From Solanum dulcamara (lineage: Eukaryota; Streptophyta; Magnoliopsida; Solanales; Solanaceae), in NCBI RefSeq assembly GCF_947179165.1, contig NC_077239.1:1-64000 (forward strand): a DNA stretch of 64,000 nucleotides, given 5' to 3'. Shown one piece after another: positions 23,421 through 34,400 of the stretch. The stretch's first letter is position 1. Every line of letters begins with the position of its first letter. A model generated the notes under the pieces. The model was not told the DNA's origin. It searched no databases and saw only the letters and a program-made list of their open reading frames with translations. The translations under genes and the position numbers were made by a program.

Positions 23421-25239
23421 ATTATTCCATTGTAGCATTTGTAACGACCTAGTAAATAACTTGTGTAGCCCCAGCGGTGCTTTAAAAGGGTTTAGGAACA
23501 TTTTATAAGCAACGCAATAGGAATTAGGTGATTTTGCGAGTTTTCCGTGTATGTTAGCCCACAGATTTTTTAGGTGTCGGGGGTTCGGGTCGAATTTACT
23601 TGGATTCTTCCATAGTAGCATCCGTAACGACCTAGGAAATGACCTCAGTAGCCCCGGAAGAGCTTTAAAAGGGTTTAGAAGCATTTTATTGGCGACGCAA
23701 TAGGAATTAGGCGATTTTGCTAGTTTTTCGTGTGTGTTAGCCCACTGATATTTTAGGTGCCAGGCTCAAGGTCGAATTTTCTTGGATTCTTCTATAGTAG
23801 CGTCCGTAAAGACCTAGGGAATGAATCTAGTAGCCCCGACGGTGCTTTAGAAGGGTTTAGGAGCATTTTCTTGGCAACGCAATAGTAATTAGGCGATTTT
23901 GCCTATTTTTGCCCACAGATTTTTTAGGTGTCGGGGGTTCGGGTTGAATTTCATGTATTCTTCCCTTGTAGCATCCGTAACGACCTAGGGAACGACTTCT
24001 GTAGCCCCGACAGAGCTTTAGAAGGGTTTAGGAGCATTTTATAGGCGACGCAATAGGAATTAGGCAATCTTTCGAGTTTTCCGTGTATGTTAGCCCACAG
24101 ATATTTTAGGTGTCAGGGGTTCGGGTAGATTTTTCTTGGATTCTTCCATAGTAGCATCCATAACGACCTAGGGAATGATTTCAGTAGCTCCGACGATGCT
24201 TTAGAAGAGTTGAGGAGCATTTTATTGGCGACGCAATTGGAATTAGGAAATTTTACCAGTTTTTCGTGTGTGTTAACCCACTGATTTTTTAGGTGTCGGG
24301 ATTCCAGGTCGAATTTTCTTGGATTCTTCCATAGTAGCGTCTGTAACGACCTGGGGAATGACTCCAGTAGCCCCGGCAGCATTTTAGAAGGGTTTAGGAA
24401 TATTTAATTGGCGATGCAATAGGAATTAGGCGATTTTGCCAGTTTTTCGTGTGTGTTAGCCCAAAGATTTTCCAGGTGTTGGGGGTCCTGGTTGAATTTT
24501 TTTGGATTCTTCCATTGTAGCATCCGTAACAACCTAGGGAATGACTCCAATAGCTTCGGTGGCACTTAGAAAGGTTTTGGAGCATTTTATTTGCAACGCA
24601 ATAGGAATTAGGTGATTTTGCCAGTTGTTCGTGTGTGTTAACCCACAGAATTTTTAGGTGCCAGGAGTCTGGGTTGAATTTCATATATTCTTGCATTGTA
24701 GCATCTGTAACGACTTATGGAATGACTTCTGTAGCCCCAGCGGTGCTTTAGAAGGGTTTAGGAACATTTTATAGGCGACGCAATAAGAATTAGGTGATTT
24801 TGCGAGTTTTCCGTGTATGTTAGCCCACAGATTTTTTAGGTGTTGGGGGTTTGGGATAATTTACTTGGATTCTTCCATAGTAGCATCCGTAATGACCTAG
24901 GAAATGACCTCAGTAGCCCCGACAGAGCTTTAAAAGGGTTTAGGAGCATTTTATTGGCGACGCAATAGGAATTAGGCGATTTTGCTAGTTTTTCGTGTGT
25001 GTTAGCCCACTTATATTTTAGGTGCCGGGCTCCGGGTCAAATTTTCTTGGATTCTTCTATAGTAGCGTCCGTAAAGACCTAGGGAATGACTCTAGTAGCC
25101 CCAACGTCACTTTAGAAGGGTTTAGGAGCATTTCATTGGCGACGCAATAACAATTAGGCAATTTTACCAGTTTTTAGTGTGTGTTAGCCCACTAATTTTT
25201 TAGGTGTCGGGGTTCCGGGTTGAATTTTCTTGGATTCTT

Positions 25240-25440
25240 CCATTGTAGCATCCGTAACGACCTAGGGAACGACTCTAGTAGCCCCGGCGGCGCTTTGGAG
25301 GGGTTTAGGAGCATTTTATTTGCAACGCAATAGGAATTAGGCGATTTTCCAGTTTTTCGTGTTTGTTAGCCCACAGATTTTTTAGGTGCCGTGGTTCCGG
25401 GTCGAATTTTCTTGGATTCTTCCATAGTAGCGTCCGTAAC
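25240..25440 (+). repeat. E-type monomer of HOR-1 embedded in HOR-2
   Basis: The run CGCTTTGGAGGGGTTTAGG, TATTTGCAACGCAATAGG, GCGATTTTCCAG, CGTGTTTGTTAGCC is the E monomer known from HOR-1 and from 16550. It lies in HOR-2 where a marker monomer would be expected, which suggests exchange between domains. Confidence 0.7.
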
Positions 25441-26330
25441 GACCTAGGGAATGACTCCAGTAGCTCTGGAGGCACTTTAGAAAGGTTTTGGAGCATTTTA
25501 TTGGCAATGCAATAGGAATTAGGTGATTTTGCTAGTTTTTCGTGTGTGTTAACCCACAGATTTTTTAAGTGTCGGGGGTTCGGGTCGAATTTCATGTATT
25601 CTTCCATTTTAGCATCTGTAACGAACTAGGGAATGACTTCTGTAGCCTCGGCAGAGCTTTAGAAGGGTTTAGGAGTATTTTATAGGCGACGCAATAGGAA
25701 TTAGGCGATTTTCCGAGTTTTCCGTGTATGTTAGCCCACAGATATTTTAGGTGTCGGGGGTTCGGGTGGAATTTTCTAGGATTCTTCCATAGTAGCATCC
25801 ATAACGACCTAGGGAACGACTTCAGTAGCCCCAACGACTCTTTAGAAGGGTTGAGGAGTATTTTATTAGCGACGCAATTGGAATTAGGCAATTTTACTAG
25901 TTTGTCGTATGTGTTAGCCCACTGATTTTTTAGGTGTCGGGGTTCCGGGTCGAATTTTCTTGGATTCTTCCATAGTAGCGTCCGTAACGACCTGGGGAAC
26001 GACTCCAGTAGCCCCAGCAGCACTTTAGAAGGGTTTAGGAACATTTCATTGGCGATGCAATAGAAATTAGGTAATTTTGCCAGTTTTTTGTGTGTGTTAG
26101 CCCAAAGATTTTCCAGGTGTTAGGGGTCCTGGTTGAATTTTCTTGGATTCTTCCATTGTAGAATCTGTAACGACCTAGGGAATGACTCCAATAGCTTCGG
26201 CGGCACTTTAGAAAGGTTTTGGAGTATTTTATTGGCAACGCAATAGGAATTAGGCAATTTTGCCAGTTTTTCTTGTGTGTTAACCCACAGAATTTTTAGG
26301 TGCCGGGAGTACGGGTTGAATTTCATGTAT
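25360..26330 (+). repeat. ~970-bp duplication within HOR-2, copy 2
   Basis: Partner of 22450-23420, with only scattered differences. The two are much more alike than neighbouring HOR-2 units, so this exchange came after the general divergence of the domain. Confidence 0.8.
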
Positions 26331-26639
26331 TCTTCCATAGTAGCGTCCGTAAAGACCTGGGGAACGACTCCAGTAGCCCCGGCGGCGCTTTAGAAGGGAT
26401 TGGGATCATTTTATTGGCAACGCAATAGGAATTAGGTGATTTTGCCAGTTTTTCATGTGTGTTAGCCCACAGATATTTTCGGTGCCGGGGTTCCTGGTTG
26501 AATTTTCTTGGATTTTTCCATAGTATCATTCGTAACGACCTAGGGAATGACTCCAGTAGCTCCGGCGGCACTTTAGAAAGGTTTAGGAGCATTTTATTGG
26601 CGACACAGTAGGAATTAGGCAATTTTGCTAGTTTTTCAT

Positions 26640-29340
26640 GTGTGTTAGCCACAAATTTTTAGGTGTCGTAGGTCCGGGTTGTATTTTCTTGAATTCTTCC
26701 ATTTTAGCATCCATAACGACCTAGGGCACGACTCCATTAGACCCGTCCGCGCTTTAGAAGGGTTTAGGAGCATTTTATTGGCAACGCAATAGAAATTAGG
26801 TGATTTTGCCAGTTTTTCATGTGTGTTAACCACAAATTTTTTTGGTGCCTGGGGTCTGGGTCGAATTTTCTTGGACTCTTCCATAGTTACATCCGTAACG
26901 ACCTAGGGAATGACTTCAGTAGCTCCGGTGGCGCTTTAGAGGGGTTAAGGAGCATTTTATTGGCGACGCAATAGGAATTAGGCAATTTTGTCAGTTTTTC
27001 GTGTGTCTTAGCCTACGGATTTTTTAGATGCCGGGGGTCCGGGTGGAATTTTTTTGGATTCTTCCATAGTAACGTCCGTATCGATCTAGGAAATGACTTC
27101 AGTAGCCCAGCGGCGCTTTAGAGGGGTTTAGGAGCATTTTATTGTCGACGCAATAGGAATTAGAAAGTTTTGCTAGTTTTTCGTGTGTGTTAGCCCACGG
27201 ATTTTTTAGGTGCCGGGGGTCCGAGTCACATTTTCTTGGATTCTTCCATAGTAGTGTCCGTAATGACCTAGGGAACGACTCTAGTAGCCCCGGCAGAGCT
27301 TTAGAGGGTTTAGGAGCATTTTATTTGCGACGCAATAGAAATTAGGCGATTTTGCCAGTTTTTCGTGTGTCTTAGCCCACAGATTTTTTAGGTGCCGGGG
27401 GTCCGGGTCACATTTTCTTGGATTCTTCCATAGTAGCGTCCATAACGACCTAGTGAACAACCTCAATAGCCCTGGAAGCTCTTTAAAAGTGTTTAGAAGC
27501 ATGTAATTGGCAACGCAATAGGAATTAGGTGATTTTGCCAGTTTTTTGTGTGTGTTAGCCCATGGATTTTTTAGGTGCCGGGGTCCGTGTTGAATTTTCT
27601 TGGATTTTTCAATAGCAGCGTCTGTAACGACCTAGGGAATGTCTCCAGTAGCCCCGATGGCGCTTTAGAAGGGTTTAGGAGCATTTTATTGGCGACGCAA
27701 TAAGAATTAGGTAATTTTACCAGTTTTTCATGTGTGTTAGCCCACTAATTTTTTAGGTATGGGGATCCGGGTCAAATTTTCTTGGATTCTTACATAGTAG
27801 CGTCTTTAACGACCTGGAAATTGACTCTAATAGCCGCAGAGGCGCTTTAGAGGGGTTTAGGAGCATTTTATTGGCAATGAAATAGGAATTAGGCAATTTT
27901 GCCAGTTTTTCGTGTGTGTTAGCTCAAGGATTTTTTAGGTGCCGGGGGTCCGGGTCGAAGTTTCTTGGATTCTTCCATAGTAGCGTTTGTAACGACCTAG
28001 GGAAAGAATCCAGTAGCCCCGGCGGTGCTTTAGAAGGGTTTAGGAGCATTTTATTGGCGACACAATAGAAATTAGGCAATTTTACCAGTTTTTCGTATGT
28101 GATAGCCCATAGATTTTTTTGCTGCCGGTAGTATGGGTTGAATTTTCTTGGATTCTTCCATTGTTGCATCCGTAACGACTTAGGGAACGACTTCTGTAGT
28201 CCCATCGGTGCTTTAGAAGGGTTTAGGAACATTTTATAAGCGACGCAATAGGAATTAGGCGATTTTGCCAATATTTCGTGTATGTTAGCCCAAGGATTTT
28301 TAGGTGTCGTGGGTCAGGTCGAATTTTCTTGGATTCTACTATAGTAGAGTCTGTAACAACCTAGGGAATGATTCCAGTAGCCTCGGCGGTGCTTTAGAAG
28401 GGTTTAGGAGCATTTTATTGGCGACGCAATAGAAATTAGGCGATTTTACCACTTTTTTGTGTGTGTTAGCCTAAAGAGTTTTTAGGTGCTGGGGGTCCGG
28501 TTCGAATTTTCTTGGATTCTTCTATAGTAACATCCGTAACGACCTAGGGAACTACTTCAGTAGCCCCGAAGGCGCTTTAGAGGGATTTAGGAGCATTTTA
28601 TTATCGATGCAATTGGAATTAGGCAATTTTGCCAGTTTTTCGTGTGTGTTAGCCCATGAATTTTTTAGGTGCTGGGGGTCGGGGTCGAATTTTCCTGGAA
28701 TCTTCCATAGTAGCATCCGTAACGACCTAGGGAAAAACTCCAGTAGCCCCGGCAGCACTTTAGAAGGGTTTAGGAACATTTTATTGGCGACGCAATAGGA
28801 ATTAGCTGATTTTGTCAGTTTTTAGTGTGTATTAGCCCACAAATTTTTTAGGTGCCGGGGGTCTGGGCTGAATTTTCTTGGATTCTTCTATAGTAGCATC
28901 CGTAACGACCTGGACAATGAAGCTAGTAGCTCCGGAAGCTCTTTAGAGGGGTTTAGGAGCACTTTATTGGCGACGCAATAGAAATTAGGCGATTTTGCCA
29001 GTTTTTCGTGTGTGTTAGCCCATAGAATTTTTAGGTGCTGGGGGTCCGGGTTGAATTTTCTTGGATTCTTCTATTTTGGCATCCGTAACGACCTAGGGAA
29101 TGACTTCAGTAGCCTAGTGACACTTTAGAGGGGTTTTGGAGCATTTTATTGGCAACGCAATAGGAATAAGGCAATTTTGCCAGTTTTTCGTGTGAGTTAA
29201 TCCACAGATTTTTTAGGTACCGGGGGTACAGGTCGAATTTTTTTGGATTCTTCCATATTATCGTCCGCAATGACCTAGGGAATGACTTCAGTAGCCCTAG
29301 CGGCGCTTTAAAGGAGTTTAGGAGCATTTTATTGGCGACT
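26640..29340 (+). repeat. Segmental copy 1 of an old ~2.5-kb duplication
   Basis: Shared ordered variants with 32280-34400 are GTTAGCCAC(A)AATTTTTAGG with CCATTTTAGCATCCATAACG (26701 and 32341), AGCCCTGGAAGC (27469 and 32746) and TTATTATCGA(T/C)GCAATTGG (28601 and 33696). Offsets fall from 5640 to 5277 to 5095 bp. The second copy has therefore lost two monomers and then one more relative to the first. Confidence 0.7.
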
Positions 29341-30054
29341 AAATAGGAATTAGGCATTTTTGCTAGTTTTTCGTATGTGTTAGCCCATGGATATTTTAGA
29401 TGCCGGGGGTCCAGGTTTAATTTTCTTGGATTCTTCTATTGTAGCATCTATAACAACCTAGGGAATGACTCTAGTAGCCCCGATGACGCTTTAGAGGGGT
29501 TTAGGAGCATTTTATTAGCGACACAATAGGAATTAGACAATTTTGCTAGTTTTTCGTGTGTGTTAGCCCATAGATTCTTTAGATGCCGGGGGTTCGGGTC
29601 GCATTTTCTTGGATACTTCAATAGTAGCATCCATAACGACCCAGGGAACGACCTCGGTAGCACCGGCGGTGCTTTAGAAGGGTTTAGAAGCATTTTATTG
29701 GCAACGCAATAGGAATTAGGCGATTTTGTCAGTTTTTCGTGTGTGTTAACCCACAGACTTTTTAGGTGCCGGGGGTCTGGGCCTAATTTTCTTGGATTCT
29801 TCTATAGTAGCGTCCGTAACGACCTAGGTAATGACTCTAGTAGCCCTGACGGCGCTTAAGAAGGGTTTAGGAGCATTCTATTGGCGACGCAATAAGAATT
29901 AGGCAATTTTACCATTTTTTCGTGTGTTAGCCTACTGATTTTTTAGGTGTGGGGGTTCGGGTCGAATTTTCTTGGATTCTTCCATATTAGCATCCGTAAC
30001 GACCTAGGGATCGACTTCTGTAGCCCCAGCGGTGCTTTAGAAGGGTTTAGAAAC

Positions 30055-30090
30055 ATATTATAGGTGACGCAATTTTGCCAATTTTTCGTG
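30055..30090 (+). other. 14-bp deletion at a GCAAT direct repeat
   Basis: GACGCAATTTTGCC here corresponds to TGCAATAGGTATTAGGCAAT plus TTTGCC at 10381. One GCAAT and the bases between the two are missing. This accounts for the 715-bp spacing between GACTTTTTAGG markers at 29756 and 30471, where four monomers would give about 730. Confidence 0.75.
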
Positions 30091-31221
30091 TATGTTAGCG
30101 ACAGATTATTTAGGTGTCAGGGGTGCGGGTTGAATTTTATTGGATTCTTCCATAGTAGAATCCTGTAACGACCTAGGGAACGATTCTAGTAGCCCCGGTG
30201 GAGCTTTAGAAGGGTTTAGGAGCATTTTATTGGCGACACAATAGAAATTAGGCGATTTTGCCAATTTTTCGTGTGTGTTAGCCCACAGAATTTTTAGGTG
30301 CCGAGGTTCCTGGTTGAATTTTCTTGGATTCTTCTATAGTAGCATCCATAACGACCTAGGGAACGACCTCAGTAGTACCGACGGCGATTTAGAAGGGTTT
30401 AGAAGCATTTTATTGGCGACACAATAGAAATTAGGCGATTTTGGTAGTTTTTCGTGTGTGTTAACCCACAGACTTTTTAGGTGCCGGGGGTCTGCGCCTA
30501 AAATTCTTGGATTCTTCCATACTAGCATCCGCAATGACTTAGGTAATGGCTCTAGTAGCCCTGACGGCGCTTTAGAAGGGTTTAGGAGCATTCTATTGGC
30601 GACGCAATAAGAATTAGGCAATTTTACCATTTTTCGTATGTGTTAGCCTACTGATTTTTTAGGTGCGGGAGTACGGGTCAAATGTTCTTGGATTGTTCCA
30701 TATTAGCATCCATAACGACCTGGGGAACGACTCTAGTAGCCCCAAAGGTGCTTTAGAGGGGTTTAGGAGCATTTTATTGGCAATAAAATAGGAATCAGGC
30801 AATTTTGTCAGTTTTTCGTGTGTGTTAGCCCACAGTTGTTTTAGGTGCCGGAGGTACGGGTTGAATTTTCTTGGATTCTTCCATAGTTACGTCTGTAGCG
30901 ACCTAGGGAACGATTCTAGTAGCCCCAACAGCGCTTTAGAAGGGTTTAGGAGCATTTTATTGGAGACGCAATAGAAGTTAGGCAATTTTGCTAATTTTTC
31001 GTGTGTTAGCCCACAGATTTTTTAGGTGCCGGGGTTCCTGGTTGAATTTTCTTGGATTCTTCTATAGCAGCATCCGTAACGACCTAGAAAATGACTCCAG
31101 TAGCCCCGGCGAATCTTTAGAAGGGTATAGCAGCATTTTATTAGCGATGCAATAGGAATTAGGTAATTTTGCAAGTTTTTCGTGTGTGTTAGCCCACAAA
31201 TTTTTTAAGTGCCATGGGTCC

Positions 31222-31587
31222 GGGTTGAATTTTCTTGGATTCTTCCATAGCAGCATCCGTAACGACCTAGGAAATGACTCCAGTAGCCCCGACGACTCTT
31301 TAGAAGGGTATAGAAGCATTTTATTAGCGACGCAATAGGAATTAGGCAATTTTGCAAGTTTTTCGTGCGTGTTAGCCCACAAATATTTTAGGTTCCATGG
31401 GTCCGGGTTGAATTTTCTTGGATTCTTCCATAGCAGCATCCGTAACGACCTAGGAAATGACTCCAGTAGCCCCGACGACTCTTTAGAAGGGTATAGAAGC
31501 ATTTTATTAGCGACGCAATAGGAATTAGGCAATTTTGCAAGTTTTTCGTGCGTGTTAGCCCACAAATATTTTAGGTTCCATGGGTCC
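31222..31587 (+). repeat. Two perfectly identical adjacent 183-bp monomers
   Basis: I compared 31222-31404 with 31405-31587 base by base and found no difference. They share the rare variants ATAGCAGCATCC, GAAGGGTATAGAAGC and GTTCCATGGGTCC. All surrounding monomers differ from one another, so this is the most recent single-monomer duplication in the window. A similar but non-identical monomer precedes them (about 31039-31221). Confidence 0.9.
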
Positions 31588-32279
31588 GGGTTGAATTTTC
31601 TTGGATTCTTCCATTGTAGCATCTCTAACGACCTACGGAACGACTCTAGTAGCCCCGGCGGTGCTTTGGAGGGGTTTAAGAGCATTTTATTTGCAATCCA
31701 ATAGAAATTAGGCGATTTTGCCAGTTTTTCATATTTATTAGCCCACAGATTTTTTAGGTGCCGGGGGTCTGGGCTGAATTTTCTTAGATTATTCAATAGT
31801 AGCGTCCGTAACAACCTAGGGAATGACTCCACTAGCCCCGGCGGTACTTTAGAAGGGTTTGGGAGCATTTTATTGGCGACGCAATAGAAATTAGGCGATT
31901 TTGCTAGTTTTTCGTGTGTGTTAACCCACAGAATTTTTAGGTGCCGGGGGTACGGGTTGAATTTCATGGATTCTTCCATTGTAGTATCCTTAACGACCTA
32001 GGTAACGACTTTTGTATCCCCAACATTGCTTTAGAAGGGTTTAGGAATATTTATAGGCAACGCAATAGGAATTAGGTGATTTTGTGAGTTTTTCGTCTAT
32101 GTTAGCCCATAGATTTTTTAGGTGTCGGGGGTTTGGGTTGAATTTTCTTTGATTCTTCCATAGTAGCGTCCGTAACGACCTAGGAAATGACTTCAGTAGC
32201 CCTGGCGATGCTTTAGAAGGGTTTAGGAGCATTTTATTGGCGACACAATAGGAATTAGGCCATTTTGCTAGTTTTTCAT

Positions 32280-34400
32280 GTGTGTTAGCCACAGATTTTT
32301 AGGTGCCGTGGGTCAGGGTTGAATTTTATTGAATTCTTCCATTTTAGCATCCATAACGACCTAGGGAACGACTACATTAGACCCGGCGGCGCTTTAGAGG
32401 GGTTTTAGAGCACTTTATTGGCAACGCAATAGGAATTAGGCGATTTTGCCAGTTTTTCGTGTATGTTAACCCACATATTTTTTAGGTGCCGGGGGTCCTG
32501 GTCGAATTTTCTTGGATTCTTCCATATTAACGTCCGTAACGACCTAGGGAACGACTCTAGTAGCCCTGGCGATGCTTTAGAGGGGTTTAGGAGCATTTTA
32601 TTGGCGACGCAATAGGAATTAGGCAATTTTGCCAGTTTTTCGTGTGTCTTAGCCTATAGATTTTTTAGGTGCCGGGGGTACGGGTCGCATTTTCTTGGAT
32701 GCATCCATAGTAGCATCCGTAACGACCTAGTAAACGACCTCAGTAGCCCTGGAAGCGCTTTAAAAGGGTTTAGAAGCATTTTATTGGCAACACAATAGGA
32801 ATTAGCTGATTTTGTCAGTTTTTCGTGTGTGTTAGCCCATGGATTTTTTAGGTGCCGGGGTCCGGGTCGAATTTTCTTGGATTCTTCAATAGTAGAGTCC
32901 GTAACGACCTAGGGAATGACTCCAGTAGCCCGAACGACGCTTTAGAAGGGTTTAGGAGCATTTTATTTGCGACGCAATAAGAATTAGGCAATTTTACCAA
33001 TTTTTCGTATGTGTTAGCCTACTGATTTTTTAGGGGTGGGGATCCGGGTCAAATTTTCTTGTATTATTACATAGTAGCGTCTGTAACGACCTGGAGAACG
33101 ACTCTAATAGCCCCGGAGGTGCTTTAGAGGGGTTTAGGAGCATTTTATTTGCAATGAAATAGGAATTAGGCAATTTTGCCAGTTTTTCGTGTGTGTTAGC
33201 TCACGGATTTTTTAGGTGCCAGGGGTCTGGGTTGAATTTTCTTTGATTCTTCCATAGTAGCGTCTGTAACGACCTAGGGAACGATTCCAGTAGCCCCAGT
33301 GGTGATTTAGAAGGGTTTAGGAGCATTTTATTGGCGACATAATAGAAATTAGGCGAGTTTACCTGTTTTTCGTGTGTGTTAGCCCATTGATTTTTTAGGT
33401 GTGGGGGTCTGGGTCGAATTTTCATGGATTCTTCCATTGTAGCATCCATAACGACCTAGGGAATGACTCCAGTAGACCCGGCGGTGCTTTAGAGAGGTGT
33501 AGAAGGATTTTATTGGCAACACAACAGGAATTAGGCGATTTTGCCAGTTTTTCATGTGTGTTAACCCACAGATTTTTTAGGAGCCGGGGGTTCGATTCAA
33601 ATTTTCTTGGATTTCTCTATAGTAACGTCCGTAACGACCTAGGAAACTACTTCAGTAGCCCCGACGGTGCTTTAGAGGAGTTTAGGAGCATTTTATTATC
33701 GACGCAATTGGAATTAGGCAATTTTGCTAGTTTTTCGTGTGTTAGCCCATGAATTTTTTAGGTGCCAGAGGTCGGGGTCGCATTTTTCTGGAATCTTCCA
33801 TAGTAGCATCCGTAACGACCTAGGAAACGACTCCAGTAGCTCCGACAGCACTTTAGAAGGGTTTAGGAACAATTTATTGGCGACACAATAGGAATTAGGC
33901 GATTTTGTTAGTTTTTAGTGTGTATTAGCCCACAGATTTTTTAGGTGCCGGGGGTCTGCGCTGAATTTTCTTGGATTCTTCTATAGTAGCATCTGTAATG
34001 ACCTGGACAACGAAGCTAGTAGCCCCGGAGGCTCTTTAGAGGGTTTAGGAGCATTTTATTGGCAACTCAATAGAAATTAGGCAATTTTGTCAGATTTTCG
34101 TGTGAACACCCACAGAATTTTTAGGTGCTGGGGTCCGGGTTGAGCTTTCTTGGATTCTTCTATTTTGGCATCCGTAACGACCTAGGGAATGACTCCAGTA
34201 GCCTCGGCTGCGCTTTAGAGGAGTTTAGGATCATTTTACTGGCGACACAATAGAAATTAGGCGATTTTGCCAAATTTTCGTGTGAACACCCACACATTTA
34301 TTAGGTGCCGGGAGTCAGGGTTGAATTTTCTTGGATTCTTCCATAGTAGCATCCGTAACGACCTAGGGAACGACTTTTGTAGCCCCGGTGGTGCTTTATA
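32280..34400 (+). repeat. Segmental copy 2 of an old ~2.5-kb duplication
   Basis: Partner of 26640-29340, shorter by about three monomers. Its TTATTATCGACGCAATTGG and CTGGAATCTTCC section is repeated again 1088 bp (six monomers) later, near 34784. Confidence 0.7.
34060..34400 (+). repeat. Adjacent monomer pair sharing a 5-bp-shortened variant
   Basis: Two neighbouring monomers read TTTTCGTGTGAACACCCACA where others read TTTTTCGTGTGTGTTAGCCC. The shared rare variant one monomer apart indicates a single-monomer duplication followed by further change. Confidence 0.65.

Larger units (their letters stand above)
17000..26600 (+). repeat. HOR-2: degenerate five-monomer higher-order repeat, ~912 bp
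   Basis: A marker monomer with GGGTTGAATTTCATGTATTC or a near form has its TTGA (or variant) at 18297, 19211, 20123, 20852, 21763, 22677, 23408, 23944, 24674, 25586 and 26316. Steps are 914, 912, 729, 911, 914, 731, 536, 730, 912 and 730, meaning 5, 5, 4, 5, 5, 4, 3, 4, 5 and 4 monomers. In most units it is followed by a monomer with GAATTTACTTGGATTC, one with CTGATATTTTAGGTGCCGG, one with TTAGCCCACTAATTTTTTAG and one with GGGTTCCTGGTTGAATTTTC. Units differ at many bases, so this is an older higher-order repeat than HOR-1, with repeated loss of single monomers. Confidence 0.8.

Noticed and set aside
31062..31979. 305-codon open frame, and all other minus-strand open frames of 60-215 codons, as protein genes
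   Set aside because: Each is a run of in-phase 183-bp satellite monomers translated on the minus strand. They share one 61-residue motif, begin at arbitrary methionines and end where a monomer has an indel. Plus-strand frames in the same DNA are also open. No promoter, splice or domain evidence.
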